From NCBI RefSeq assembly GCF_002013375.1, contig NZ_MAEW01000021.1, positions 1 through 64,000 on the forward strand: a stretch of 64,000 nucleotides of DNA, read 5' to 3'. The stretch is from Mycobacterium sp. D16Q13 (lineage in GTDB: Bacteria > Actinomycetota > Actinomycetes > Mycobacteriales > Mycobacteriaceae). The notes under the pieces were generated by a model. That model did no database searches. It saw only the letters and a list, made by a program, of their open reading frames with translations, and was not told where the DNA came from. A program made the translations under genes and the position numbers. The stretch's first letter is position 1. Each line of letters opens with the position of its first letter. Below, one piece after another: positions 1-8,640 of the stretch.

Positions 1-181
1 GCATTGGCGTCCGCGCGAGGTAGAAGGTGTGCCCCCGCTTAAATCTGGCCATAGACGCCTGTTGAAGCGTTCAACATCTCACCGTGTTTTCCCATGTCGC
101 GCCCTGTTGAATGATGCGAAACAAGCGATGCCTCATCACATATATATGCAGGTCAGAGCGCATTTAAATCCAAGCAATCTC

Positions 182-207
182 GGGTTCGAAACCCTCCGCG
201 CCCACCA
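182..207 (+). other. tRNA 3'-end fragment (likely att scar)
   Basis: The stretch has a T-loop core GGGTTCGAAACCC (182-194), an acceptor strand CGCGCCC (197-203), a discriminator A and an encoded CCA (205-207). No matching 5' acceptor strand (GGGCGCG) or anticodon arm is visible in bases 1-181, and the outer T-stem pairs fail (TCGGG opposite CCCTC), so only the 3' end is tRNA-derived. Such scars are left when a phage or island integrates into a tRNA 3' end. The whole interval 1-588 otherwise shows no gene I can support; a small hairpin GTTGAAGCGTTCAAC lies near 61-75. Confidence 0.65.
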
Positions 208-588
208 AATTTGTGATGCGGCTATGGCCTCCCTCGGGAGCATCGAGCGCAGCGATGGAACGCTGTGGGGCCGGGGAGCCGCAATCTCCTGGACGCGTGC
301 CGCCGGAACAGGCCACCGTGCGACACATCCGCGAGTGGGTGGCATGGGCCATCAACTATGCACCCGGCTCACCGACATCTGTGCTATCGAAGCACGCCTA
401 GCCGCAAGCCGCCGTCAATGTTTGCGGTTGGGTAAACGAAAAGTTCCCTAGCAATAAATCATCCGTCTCTGGTGACGCCGGTCCAAGATCTGCTCTGGCG
501 AAGTTTCTGCAGCTAGCTGGCAGTCTCGCATTCCTTTGATTCGGATATTTTTCAGTTAGCTTCAAATAAGGTTATGAACTAGTATTTT

Positions 589-2856
589 ATGTTCTGTAGC
601 GACGGTGTACCGTTCCGAACCATGGCCGCAAAAGAGACTTTCCAGCGCAGTAAGGGCAAGCTTATTTCTGTCCGTGATTGCCACCGGATTTGGCCAACAG
701 GGCGCCGTGCGAGTCGGGATGCAGGTTTCCTGGAAGCTCCTTCCAGAAGATTGCCGTCATTGGTCAAGGCAGTAGCATTGCTCGCTGCTGTGGCGATCCC
801 GCTGTCGGCGGTACAGCCAGGCACACTCTCGGATAGCCCGGTGCGGCTGGCCAGTGCACAACGCCAGGTAGATGCCGCTGAGTCGGCCTTCGAAGCCTCA
901 CCGTTCACCAACACCGCACCGTTGAGCGCCCAGCAGCGCAGCCAAGACTTACCTGTCGATCCGGAAGCGGGATTCACACTCCAAGACGGCCCCCAGGGAG
1001 CAGTGCAGATGGTCGCGGCCGACGGACTCGGCCAGGGCTGTGCGACCGAATCCGGACACATGCTCTACCCCGATGCAGGGGCCGGATACACCTTGATCGC
1101 GGGACGCACGGCGGCCGGTACCCGCACGTTCGCGCGTCTGGACCAGGGCAGTGGCCCACGGTCGGTGACGATGTTCCTGCGCACTCCGGCTGACACGGTA
1201 ATGCTCGGGCACACCAACGGTTTTGTAACGATCAACGCTGCCACCGAGGCGGCGCCGACGCTGGGCATGTTCACCCCGGCAGAGGCCCGCGACAGTGCGG
1301 GCCGCATCGTGCAGTCTTCGGCGGTCCTGCAGCAGGTAGGCCCGCAGCTGTATCAATTCTCCGAGGTTATTGTCCCTGACGCCCAGACCGCATGGCCGGT
1401 GTACGTCGATCCAGGGTTCATGGACTTCGTCAAAGACCCCATCGGAGCCACCAAAGAAGTTGCCGCATCGGCAGTCTCGGCGGTCTCCAACGTCGCCGAG
1501 AAAGTCGGGGACCTATCCCAGCAGGCGGCCTCGGCCACCTGGTCTGGCATGAAGACCGTTGGTAACTTCGTCAAGGAGAACCCGCTTGAATCGGCGATGA
1601 TCGTCGGCGGAGTTGCCTTGTCATTCACCGGGGTTGGCTCGGGTGCGGGCGCCGCGCTGATCGGCGCCGGCGTAGTCAACGCCTCGGCCACCGTCATGGA
1701 TGCCGTGGCCGCTCACAACCCCGAAAACCAAACCCTGGGCAATGTGGCCATGGTGCTGGATACCGCCTCGCTCATCACCCCGCAAGGAGCGACCAAGAAG
1801 GTTCTCAAAGAAGGCCTGGAAGCCGTCGGCGAGCAGGCCGTCAAACACGTCGACGACGCGGTAGACGCCACCAAAAGCCTCCCGATACCCACGCCCAAAG
1901 AGCAACTCCGCCAAGATATCCCTGGCGCGGGAAGTGCACCGGCAGTCGCCAATCCGGCCGACGTGCCGAAGACGCCGAACGCGCCCCCGACAGCAACCAC
2001 ACCGAAAATACCCGGTTATGGCCCGTATGGGCCACGGTCGCTACCGGCGTGCACCAGCCGCGACTGCGGACATGTCGCCGACCTGCCGTCGGCGGTGTAC
2101 AACGAGCATGAGATGCCCGGGCACATCGACCACAATCTGGATGCCATCGAAAACGGCAAACCGTCAATCATGACGAAGAACAACGGCCGACAAGAAACCG
2201 ACCAGAACCGTTACCAGGCACAGAAGGGTCACGAGCGCGCGCCCGAGGGAAGTGTGCTGCACGAGTATCCCGTCGCCTCATCCCAGGAAGGCGGCCGGGG
2301 AGCTGTGGTAAGCCAGCAGCCGCGAACCGAATCCGATATCGAAGGGCAGACGTACAGGGACCTGTTTCGCCGCCAAGGCGTCAAGCCGGGAGACAAATTC
2401 ACCCTCACCTTTCAGGGCACTGACGGCAAGACACGTTGCGCCCAATGCCAACTTGACCGACGCGCCCAGCAGCAGCACGCCGAGAGCGAAACGCGGCAGC
2501 ACCGTGTCAGCGCTATTGAGGGCGCCCGGCCGCAGGACCAGCGCGACAAGCTCGCCCGCACAGCGGGGCAGGTAAACCGCGAAGCACTGCGGGAGCGGCC
2601 CGAATCGGCCGAGGATCAGCGCAAGCAACAGGCCACGCATGTGCAGGCCTCTACCAACCAAACTCGTCAACACGCCGTGGAACGAGCCCGCACCACCAAC
2701 TCCCAAAGCGGCGGTAGCAGCAGCAATAATGGGCATAGCTCAAACTCTCACGAGGGTAGTGGCGGTTCGCGCTCCAAGAGCAACGGCAGCAAGAAGAACA
2801 ACAAGAAGAACGGTAAGGGCAACCGTGCCAAGAGAAGTAGAACGGGGCGCCGCTAG
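589..2856 (+). CDS. Secreted polymorphic toxin with NucA/NucB-type nuclease domain
   Basis: A 755-residue protein. A hydrophobic export segment (LVKAVALLAAVAIPLSA) lies about 57 residues in; a TTG at 751 preceded by AGAAGA may be the true start, since no clear ribosome site precedes 589. Residues ~250-420 are Ala/Val-rich with Gly-rich hydrophobic stretches, as in pretoxin regions of polymorphic toxins. Residues ~484-605 resemble the NucA/NucB deoxyribonuclease domain: AVYNEHEMPGHI, then HEYPVASSQEGGRGAVV, then an EGQ motif, comparable to the DEWPMA...EGGEGA region of Bacillus NucB. A CAQC pair follows near 616, then an unusual Gln/Arg-rich and Ser/Asn/Lys-rich basic tail. A putative immunity gene starts 2 bases after the stop. 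Function as a DNase toxin is inferred from domain and context. Confidence 0.75.
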   Translation: MFCSDGVPFRTMAAKETFQRSKGKLISVRDCHRIWPTGRRASRDAGFLEAPSRRLPSLVKAVALLAAVAIPLSAVQPGTLSDSPVRLASAQRQVDAAESAFEASPFTNTAPLSAQQRSQDLPVDPEAGFTLQDGPQGAVQMVAADGLGQGCATESGHMLYPDAGAGYTLIAGRTAAGTRTFARLDQGSGPRSVTMFLRTPADTVMLGHTNGFVTINAATEAAPTLGMFTPAEARDSAGRIVQSSAVLQQVGPQLYQFSEVIVPDAQTAWPVYVDPGFMDFVKDPIGATKEVAASAVSAVSNVAEKVGDLSQQAASATWSGMKTVGNFVKENPLESAMIVGGVALSFTGVGSGAGAALIGAGVVNASATVMDAVAAHNPENQTLGNVAMVLDTASLITPQGATKKVLKEGLEAVGEQAVKHVDDAVDATKSLPIPTPKEQLRQDIPGAGSAPAVANPADVPKTPNAPPTATTPKIPGYGPYGPRSLPACTSRDCGHVADLPSAVYNEHEMPGHIDHNLDAIENGKPSIMTKNNGRQETDQNRYQAQKGHERAPEGSVLHEYPVASSQEGGRGAVVSQQPRTESDIEGQTYRDLFRRQGVKPGDKFTLTFQGTDGKTRCAQCQLDRRAQQQHAESETRQHRVSAIEGARPQDQRDKLARTAGQVNREALRERPESAEDQRKQQATHVQASTNQTRQHAVERARTTNSQSGGSSSNNGHSSNSHEGSGGSRSKSNGSKKNNKKNGKGNRAKRSRTGRR

Positions 2857-2858
2857 CA

Positions 2859-3272
2859 ATGTCAGGTAATTCGCTACTACTTGAGACCGAGATCTTCCCC
2901 GACTACGGGGTGATCATCTTGGAAGACGTTGGCACGTTGGATTTTCCAGACGGGCCGTTCGATGAAGTGCTCGCATCGGACCACCAAATATCCGTTCGCG
3001 CACTGCCCACCGACCAAGCAGTCGCAACGGGGACGAACGTTCACGTCAGGGTGTTCAAAGGCGAAGAATCCACCGGGCTTGGCACGATTGTCTTCGACGG
3101 AAAACTCACGTTCACTAACCCCATTCTGGGTGTGGGCCAAATGCTCAGTGATCCAGAGGAGCTCGAGACCGTACCCCTCGACCGATCCGGGCCTGTGCAC
3201 CTCCAGATATTCGTTAACCCGCCTCAGGATGCAACCGAGGTCAACGTCCTGATCCGCTACGACCTGAGCTAG
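2859..3272 (+). CDS. Putative immunity protein for the NucA/NucB toxin
   Basis: A 137-residue acidic, cytosolic-looking protein with no signal peptide or membrane segment. It starts 2 bases after the nuclease-toxin stop, which suggests translational coupling. It carries the stretches IFPDYGVIILEDVG near the N-terminus and ATEVNVLIRYDLS at the C-terminus, both partly shared with the next open frame. Small acidic proteins directly after a toxin gene are the usual position of an immunity protein. I do not recognise a named family. The immunity role is inferred from position, acidity and the presence of a second paralogue. Confidence 0.6.
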   Translation: MSGNSLLLETEIFPDYGVIILEDVGTLDFPDGPFDEVLASDHQISVRALPTDQAVATGTNVHVRVFKGEESTGLGTIVFDGKLTFTNPILGVGQMLSDPEELETVPLDRSGPVHLQIFVNPPQDATEVNVLIRYDLS

Positions 3273-3283
3273 CCAAGACTTCA

Positions 3284-3611
3284 ATGGACCCGCGTCGGCA
3301 CGAGCTCTTGCTCGACGTCAACGTGTTCCCCGACTATGGACAGATACGCATCGAAGACCTTGGCGCAAAAGAAGTTCCAGATGGCTGGGGCGTAGAAGAA
3401 GCATTCATCGCAAGCGAGCACGCTGTCTACGTCCTAACCATGACCGCCGACGAGGCAGACATGGCCAATCGGGGAGTGCAGGTACGAGTTCTACGCGGGT
3501 CGGATCATGACGGCCTGGGCGAGCTGATATTCGACGACCGTAAGCAACATCCCAAGCGACGGACTTGAGTGGCCGATCGAAGGTGCTACCGAAATCAACA
3601 TCGTTATCTAG
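3284..3611 (+). pseudogene. Broken second immunity paralogue
   Basis: The open frame 3284-3568 (94 codons) begins ELLLDVNVFPDYGQIRIEDLG and aligns with residues ~6-90 of the preceding protein through GLGELIFDD. It then runs into an unrelated tail (RKQHPKRRT). In another frame the downstream bases encode SDGLEWPIEGATEINIVI followed by TAG at 3609-3611, which matches the C-terminal ATEVNVLI of the neighbour. The gene therefore seems to have lost an internal segment of roughly 30 codons with a change of frame. Tandem immunity paralogues, intact and decayed, are common downstream of polymorphic toxins. It may still make a truncated product. Confidence 0.65.
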
Positions 3612-3644
3612 CACCGACAATGGTCCCGCGAGTCTGGTTTACCG

Positions 3645-4085
3645 TCAGTCCAAGTCGGCGAGGGCCTTGCGGGCGGCCTCGAGTTCGGCTTCCAGCGCGG
3701 CGACTCTAGCGGCCTGCTGGGAGCGCGCTTCCTCGATGACCGCGTCGATAGGGGTAGACAGATCCTCGTGCAGCTCCTTGGCTGCGCGGGAGACGGCGGC
3801 GGCCGCGACGGCGAGGTTACGAGCTAGGTAGGTGCTGCCCTGCTTGAGCTCGGCGTGCCATTCGCCATCGGCGGTACCGGTGACGGTGACGGTCAGTTCG
3901 AGGGTCTTGGTTCTCTTGCCCGTCGTCTTCTTGGCTGATGCCTTTTGCGGCTTGTCTTCGGTGGACGCTTCAGAGATCGGCGCAACAGCGCTCGTCGGGA
4001 CGTCGACGGGGCTCATCAAGACGTCGGAAGTGCTTGGCTCGGTGTCCAATACGTCTGCTGCTGAAGTGTCTACAGTCATCGTCAC
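3645..4085 (-). CDS. DUF6319-like protein with Ala/Glu-rich coiled coil
   Basis: A 146-residue protein. The GTG at 4085 has AAGGAG seven bases upstream and is preferred over the ATG at 4079. Residues 1-58 are Ser/Thr/Asp-rich and probably disordered. Residues ~60-100 (LELTVTVTGTADGEWHAEL) look like a short beta domain. Residues ~115-145 (ARVAALEAELEAARKALADL) are a heptad coiled coil. The pattern recalls the actinobacterial DUF6319 family, of unknown function; that assignment is from memory. It converges with the immunity genes and is separated from the porin by a long intergenic stretch. Confidence 0.55.
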   Translation of the reverse strand: MTMTVDTSAADVLDTEPSTSDVLMSPVDVPTSAVAPISEASTEDKPQKASAKKTTGKRTKTLELTVTVTGTADGEWHAELKQGSTYLARNLAVAAAAVSRAAKELHEDLSTPIDAVIEEARSQQAARVAALEAELEAARKALADLD

Positions 4086-4666
4086 GGTGAGCTCCTTCTG
4101 AAGTTCGCGCGCAGGGGCGGGTAGTGACAGTCATTAGAACACACGTTCGATGCACTGGGTCAACCTGGCGCGCGCGTGATCGGCCGGCTGGGGATCGGGG
4201 GTGAAATCCTCGGCGGTTACCAATACTGGTTAGCAGGCAAACGTCTCAATGTTGCCCCCTGGCAACCATTTGCTCGGCCGACCTTCGACGCTTGAGTCGT
4301 CGGCTCGGTGATCATCTGCCATCTTTCCGCAGATCTGGCGCGGGTTGGTGGCCTGTCCTGTGGCATCGTGCCGTGCCTAGCGCTGCATGTTCGCTATCGC
4401 CGATATTGAAATGTTTTCTGTAGCTGTGCTCACACTCTTTGGCTCTGGCTCGCAGTGACCTCGGAAAAGTTCGCGATCTTGATCACTCAAACTGTGACGA
4501 CACGGTCTCAGTGTTGACAAGAGGGTGTCTCGGCCTTAGATTCTCAGCATTGCCATGCGATGTATTTTCCCAGGAAGATGCGATTGATGGCATTGCCTAC
4601 GAATAGGCGGGCGTACGGGGGTCCGGCCCGATCGGGTTAGGACGGGACACGGAGGGGTTCGGTTTC
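4086..4666. other. Long intergenic region upstream of porin
   Basis: No convincing gene or RNA is visible in these 581 bases. The right end holds the ribosome site GGAGGGG about 10 bases before the porin ATG at 4667. Long leaders are typical of mspA-class porin genes, so promoter and regulatory sequence probably lies here, but I cannot point to a specific box. Confidence 0.4.
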
Positions 4667-5395
4667 ATGAAGTTGCCAAATTTGGCACGTCGAAGCTGTG
4701 TCGCTGCCATCGCAACGTCTGTGACAGTTGCGATGGGGCTTTTGGTGGGCGTTTCTGACGCTGCCGCGGATCCGCAGGGGATGCCGGACCAGTACCAGCA
4801 GTTCGTGACGGATGACGGCTGGACTGTCGGTTTGACACTGACCAACGAGGTCATCGACCACATCGACAACATCGCTGGTGCGAGCAACTCTTGGCAGGCG
4901 CGTGTTTCTTACCGGGCTGAGGCCACGATCACCGGTAACGGTGGCGCCGTGATCCAGGATGCGCAGCTGGAAACGGGGTATTTCGTGGGGTGCCGCACCG
5001 ACTCCTCGTCGGGAGTCGAGCTGGGCGGTGACCTCGGTTTGACGCTCTCGCAGCAGGTATTCGGCCAGGGCTATGGCGGCGGCTACGGACAAGGTAGTCA
5101 GAGCGGTGGCGGTGGTGGCGGCTTCGGTGGTGTGTCCGGTGGCGGTTCGCTGGGCGCCCAGGAGCACATCGGCGGCTACATGCGCGTGCTGCTGAAGCCT
5201 GGTGGCCTGGCTCAGCTGCCGATGGACCGGATCAACTTCCGGAACATGCGCGCGGTCTCGCAGGTGCGTAACCAGAACGTCGAAGCCGACGGCTGCGGCG
5301 GCCAGGTGAAGATCCAGTTCTTCGCGACATTCCGGATCCGCACTGAGAACGGCAACGATACCCAGACCATCTACGGCGAGCCCAAGGACCTGTGA
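4667..5395 (+). CDS. MspA-family porin with Gly-rich insertion
   Basis: A 242-residue secreted protein. A signal peptide ends near ADA/ADP at ~34-36. The MspA pattern follows: TVGLTLTNEVIDHI, an ATITGN strand, GYFVGCRTD, an LSQQVF stretch, then IGGYMRVLLKPGG and a C-terminal QFFATFRIRTEN. MspA porins form octameric outer-membrane (mycomembrane) channels and are about 210 residues; this one is longer because of a Gly/Gln/Ser-rich insertion at ~132-161. It also has Cys residues (GYFVGC and ADGCGG) not found in classical MspA. Its stop overlaps the next start (ATGA), so it is likely translated with the following secreted protein. Confidence 0.85.
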   Translation: MKLPNLARRSCVAAIATSVTVAMGLLVGVSDAAADPQGMPDQYQQFVTDDGWTVGLTLTNEVIDHIDNIAGASNSWQARVSYRAEATITGNGGAVIQDAQLETGYFVGCRTDSSSGVELGGDLGLTLSQQVFGQGYGGGYGQGSQSGGGGGGFGGVSGGGSLGAQEHIGGYMRVLLKPGGLAQLPMDRINFRNMRAVSQVRNQNVEADGCGGQVKIQFFATFRIRTENGNDTQTIYGEPKDL

Positions 5396-6672
5396 TGACT
5401 ACCCGTACTCGTGGTGTGGTGCTGATGGCCGCGCTGGCATTCATGTTCTCCATTGTGATGGGTTCTGCGCCAAGAACTTTGGCGGATCCCATCCAGCCGC
5501 CACCCCCGAAGCCCATTCCGTATCCGGTGGCGCAGCCCGATGATCTGCCGCGAATTGCGCCGATCGGTGGGGCACAGGTCAAGACCAATACGCCGTTGGG
5601 TCTTGGGCCCGGGACGGGTCGGCCGTTGGCGGCCGGCCGCGAACGTTCCAACGCCACCATCTCGCCGTCACCCACCGATGGCACTCATCTGCCGACCGCG
5701 ATCGCCGGTAAGGATGTCGTACTGCATCTGCCTCAGGAGCGAGAGCTCACACCGGCGCAGTGGGGCGACGGTGGTTCGGCGACCTTCACCTCCCATGACA
5801 CCGACTACCGGATTTCACCGTTCGCGGGCGGCGGGGTCGACGTGAACATCATCCGGCGCACCATCTTCACGCCGGAGAACTTCACCTTCGGTCTGCGGGT
5901 TCCTGAGGGCACCCACGTGCGCCAGGGCTCCAATGTGGTGTTGGTCGAGTCCGACGCCGCGCCGGGTCTGCCGGCCACGACGATCGCCACGTTGTCGGTG
6001 CCGGTGGCGCGCGATGCCAAGGGCAATCCGGTGCAGGTGAACCCGGTGATCCACGGCGACTACATGTATCAGCAGTCCAACCTCGCGTTGGATCTTGGAC
6101 CCGCCGACATCTTCGCGTTCCCGATCACGATCACGCTGTCCTATCGTGCGTCGTCGATCCCCGCCAGCGGTCAGCTGACCAGTGACTGGGACGGGCTGCC
6201 CGAGGGGGGAGGCCCGCCAGAGGCGAAGAAGGCCGCCCAAATTATTGGTGCGCCAGGCGATTACGTTGTCGACCCGGGTGGCGCTTACCGGCCTGCCAGT
6301 GTCGATCCGGTGTTGTATGCCCAGCGGCATGCCGATCGCTGCCTATCTGGTCCGAACGAATTCCGATCCGAGGACGGACGGACGGCTGATTTCTGGAGTT
6401 CGTGCCAGCGACAGGCAATGTGCCTCGACGTCACGCCGGCGCAGATGTCGGTGGACGTGTGCAAGAACCAGGCCTTCGCCAACATGTCGGCGCAATGCAC
6501 GGCCACGTTCGGCCAGACCGGGCCCGATTACGAGGCATGCCTGAATGTGGCCAATGGCCATGCGGCCTGGTCCAAGGAGAACTTGTTGGGCGGCGGGCTA
6601 TGCCAACCAGCAGGTCCGGGCACCAACACCAGGTTCCTGCCTTCAAACAACAACCGTTATTGCAGTAGCTGA
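5392..6672 (+). CDS. Secreted Cys-rich protein of unknown function
   Basis: A 426-residue protein whose ATG overlaps the porin stop. A signal peptide (residues 1-32) is followed by a Pro-rich linker (IQPPPPKPIPYPV). Residues ~100-255 look like a beta-rich domain. The last ~110 residues contain eight or more cysteines (DRC, SSC, MCLDV, VCKNQ, QCTATF, EACLN, GGGLC, RYCSS), suggesting a disulfide-bonded exported domain. I do not recognise a family. Tight coupling to a porin upstream and a secreted metallopeptidase downstream suggests it works in the cell envelope, perhaps as a partner of the porin. Confidence 0.7.
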   Translation: MMTTRTRGVVLMAALAFMFSIVMGSAPRTLADPIQPPPPKPIPYPVAQPDDLPRIAPIGGAQVKTNTPLGLGPGTGRPLAAGRERSNATISPSPTDGTHLPTAIAGKDVVLHLPQERELTPAQWGDGGSATFTSHDTDYRISPFAGGGVDVNIIRRTIFTPENFTFGLRVPEGTHVRQGSNVVLVESDAAPGLPATTIATLSVPVARDAKGNPVQVNPVIHGDYMYQQSNLALDLGPADIFAFPITITLSYRASSIPASGQLTSDWDGLPEGGGPPEAKKAAQIIGAPGDYVVDPGGAYRPASVDPVLYAQRHADRCLSGPNEFRSEDGRTADFWSSCQRQAMCLDVTPAQMSVDVCKNQAFANMSAQCTATFGQTGPDYEACLNVANGHAAWSKENLLGGGLCQPAGPGTNTRFLPSNNNRYCSS

Positions 6673-6698
6673 TCGGTAGGGGAGGAAGGGGGCCACTG

Positions 6699-7946
6699 AT
6701 GACTCCGATGAAGAAGGGATGCATTCCTGCCGGGCTACGGCGCGCGCTAGCTGCCGTGGCGATTACTGCCGTGGCGATTTCGGGATGGCATCTAAACACG
6801 AACTCCCCAACGGTGATTGGTGTGATGGGTCTGCCGGGGGCCACTGCTGATCCGACGGGTCCTCCGGGGCCAACGGGTGGTCTAGAAAGCGGTGGCGGCT
6901 CTCAGTTCCAGCCGCCGGGTCTGCCGCCGCAACAGTCGGACTATCAGGGTGGTATTAACCAACCTCCGCTGGACCAGAACAACGGCATTTCGATCTACAA
7001 CACGGGCGCACAGGGTGCGCCTCAACAACCGGGCCAGCAGGGCGCACAACAAGCTGACCAGGCGCAGCAACCCCGGCATGGGAACCAGATCCCGAACTAT
7101 CAGACTGCGACGCCTTACACGCAGGGACCTGGTAAGGCGAATCCGGATTATCAGGCGCCACAACAGGGGAATCAGGGCCAACAACCCCAGCAAGGGCAGC
7201 AACAACAGCCGAGTCAGGTTCCTACGCAGACTCAGCAGCCGAGCAGGGCTCCGTCTCAAACGCTTACGCCAACAAGTGCAACGCAGTCGCAGCCGTCGCC
7301 ATCTGCGTCGTCCACCGCGACTACACCGCCGACCTCATCGACGAAGCCAAAATCGGATAAGGACAGCCTGTTAAAGCTTGAGGACGATTTTGATGGCGTG
7401 AACAAGATTCTTGAAAAATCCAATCCTCTTCAGCGGGACCTTACTCAGCTTCGTCAGCAAAACTGGAAGATCAGGTTCTCAGGTCCAGGCGACGAGGCGG
7501 GATCATATACAAGCTATGGCGATCGGCCGGAAATTGTGATCGATAGCAGCGAAAAAGGGCAGCCAACTGCAATTGCGCAGACCATATCGCATGAGGTCGG
7601 ACACGCCATCTATGGTCCACACTACGATGTGAGTTCGAAGACTGCCTATCTCAACGGCACCCTGGACAACGAGGGTGCCGCGACAATGGCTAATGTTCGA
7701 GATCAGCAGTTCATCTTGTCGCAGGGTGGTCCAGACATAGGTATTGCTGGAAATCAGGCCAATAGGTCCGATTACCTGGTTATTTATGACAATTACAAAT
7801 ATGGGTCCGTCACCTATGAGCAGGCGATAAGGCAGATTGGGCAGATATTTGGGACCAAAGAACATCCGTCGGGAGACCCGGCGCTTACTTACTCCCAGTA
7901 TTTTGGCGACTGGTATGATAAAGCCTTCCCGCCTGCCAAAAAGTAG
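6699..7946 (+). CDS. Secreted zinc-metallopeptidase toxin candidate
   Basis: A 415-residue protein preceded by GGGGAGGAAGGGGG. A signal-like hydrophobic segment spans ~14-45. Residues ~55-225 are low-complexity (Gln/Pro/Gly then Ser/Thr/Pro). The C-terminal domain (~226-415) contains HEVGH at 298-302, a zinc-metallopeptidase signature, followed by NEGAATM near 324-330, whose Glu is a likely third ligand. It ends in a YSQYFGDWYDKAF stretch. The layout of export signal, flexible linker and C-terminal peptidase matches metallopeptidase domains of polymorphic toxins. Codon use in the catalytic half is visibly more AT-rich than the neighbours. A lipoprotein follows 4 bases later and may be its immunity factor. 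Confidence 0.7.
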   Translation: MTPMKKGCIPAGLRRALAAVAITAVAISGWHLNTNSPTVIGVMGLPGATADPTGPPGPTGGLESGGGSQFQPPGLPPQQSDYQGGINQPPLDQNNGISIYNTGAQGAPQQPGQQGAQQADQAQQPRHGNQIPNYQTATPYTQGPGKANPDYQAPQQGNQGQQPQQGQQQQPSQVPTQTQQPSRAPSQTLTPTSATQSQPSPSASSTATTPPTSSTKPKSDKDSLLKLEDDFDGVNKILEKSNPLQRDLTQLRQQNWKIRFSGPGDEAGSYTSYGDRPEIVIDSSEKGQPTAIAQTISHEVGHAIYGPHYDVSSKTAYLNGTLDNEGAATMANVRDQQFILSQGGPDIGIAGNQANRSDYLVIYDNYKYGSVTYEQAIRQIGQIFGTKEHPSGDPALTYSQYFGDWYDKAFPPAKK

Positions 7947-7950
7947 AATA

Positions 7951-8478
7951 GTGAGAATTAGTGCAATGTTTCTACGAGCTATACCGATAGCAACATTCGC
8001 GTTCGTGATGGCTGCGTGTGGAACGAGTTCAGCCAAGGAGCCGCCATTGCCGGAGTCTGGCCTCTCATGGTGGGATTTGGTAAGCAAGGTCGGAAGTCAA
8101 ATACCTCTCACTGCAGAAAAGATTCGTGGGGCCTCGGGAATCGAGTTTTCCGCGGAGGACTCGATCACTTGGATAAACGGTCCGTCAAAGCTGGCTGATG
8201 ACGTAAACATCATTCGTGGCGAGCTGCGCACCGGGGACAATGGTTGGTCGAAGTACAGCTACTACGCGATAGATCTTGGTGGAAGATGTATCTCGCTCGA
8301 CGAAGTCAAGGCACATTTCCCTGACGTGCACGTAACGTCAGGGCCGACGGGACACTCGCGTGACGAGAAAACGGTCTATACTTCCGTGCAGTCTTGGGGC
8401 ATTACTCACCTTGGCTTCCGTGAGAAGAATCCCAATTGCATGACGGACATCACCATCCGATCCGAACCAATCCGCTAA
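7951..8478 (+). CDS. Small lipoprotein, putative periplasmic immunity factor
   Basis: A 175-residue protein. The GTG at 7951 (or ATG at 7966) gives a short signal peptide ending in the lipobox VMAACG. The mature part (residues ~25-175) is soluble, with WWDLVSKVG, YYAIDLGGRC and a C-terminal NPNCMTDITIRS, giving two cysteines that could pair. I do not recognise the family. It begins 4 bases after the secreted metallopeptidase gene and shares its lower GC, so an envelope-anchored inhibitor protecting the producer is a reasonable inference, not proof. Confidence 0.6.
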   Translation: MRISAMFLRAIPIATFAFVMAACGTSSAKEPPLPESGLSWWDLVSKVGSQIPLTAEKIRGASGIEFSAEDSITWINGPSKLADDVNIIRGELRTGDNGWSKYSYYAIDLGGRCISLDEVKAHFPDVHVTSGPTGHSRDEKTVYTSVQSWGITHLGFREKNPNCMTDITIRSEPIR

Positions 8479-8640
8479 CGCGTGATGCGCGATAACTCCT
8501 ACAGGTCATTTGGCTAGAGAAGTAGCGCGGGTACACCGTATTCGAAGGGTGGCCCGTTTCCGGGGAGGTTTGTTGGCTTTGGCTACAAGAAAGTCCGTAA
8601 CCTCTGTAGAACAGTGTGTCCAGGCGATTAGGCTGAACCA

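Noticed and set aside
182..207. Functional tRNA gene
   Set aside because: Only the T-arm core and acceptor 3' strand are present; no 5' half or anticodon arm.
29..451. Open frame of 140 codons over the tRNA scar
   Set aside because: It runs through the tRNA 3' end and has no domain, ribosome site or plausible composition; a chance frame.
7837..7950. Upstream extension of the lipoprotein gene into the metallopeptidase
   Set aside because: The lipobox requires a short signal peptide, so a start at 7951 or 7966 is far more likely.
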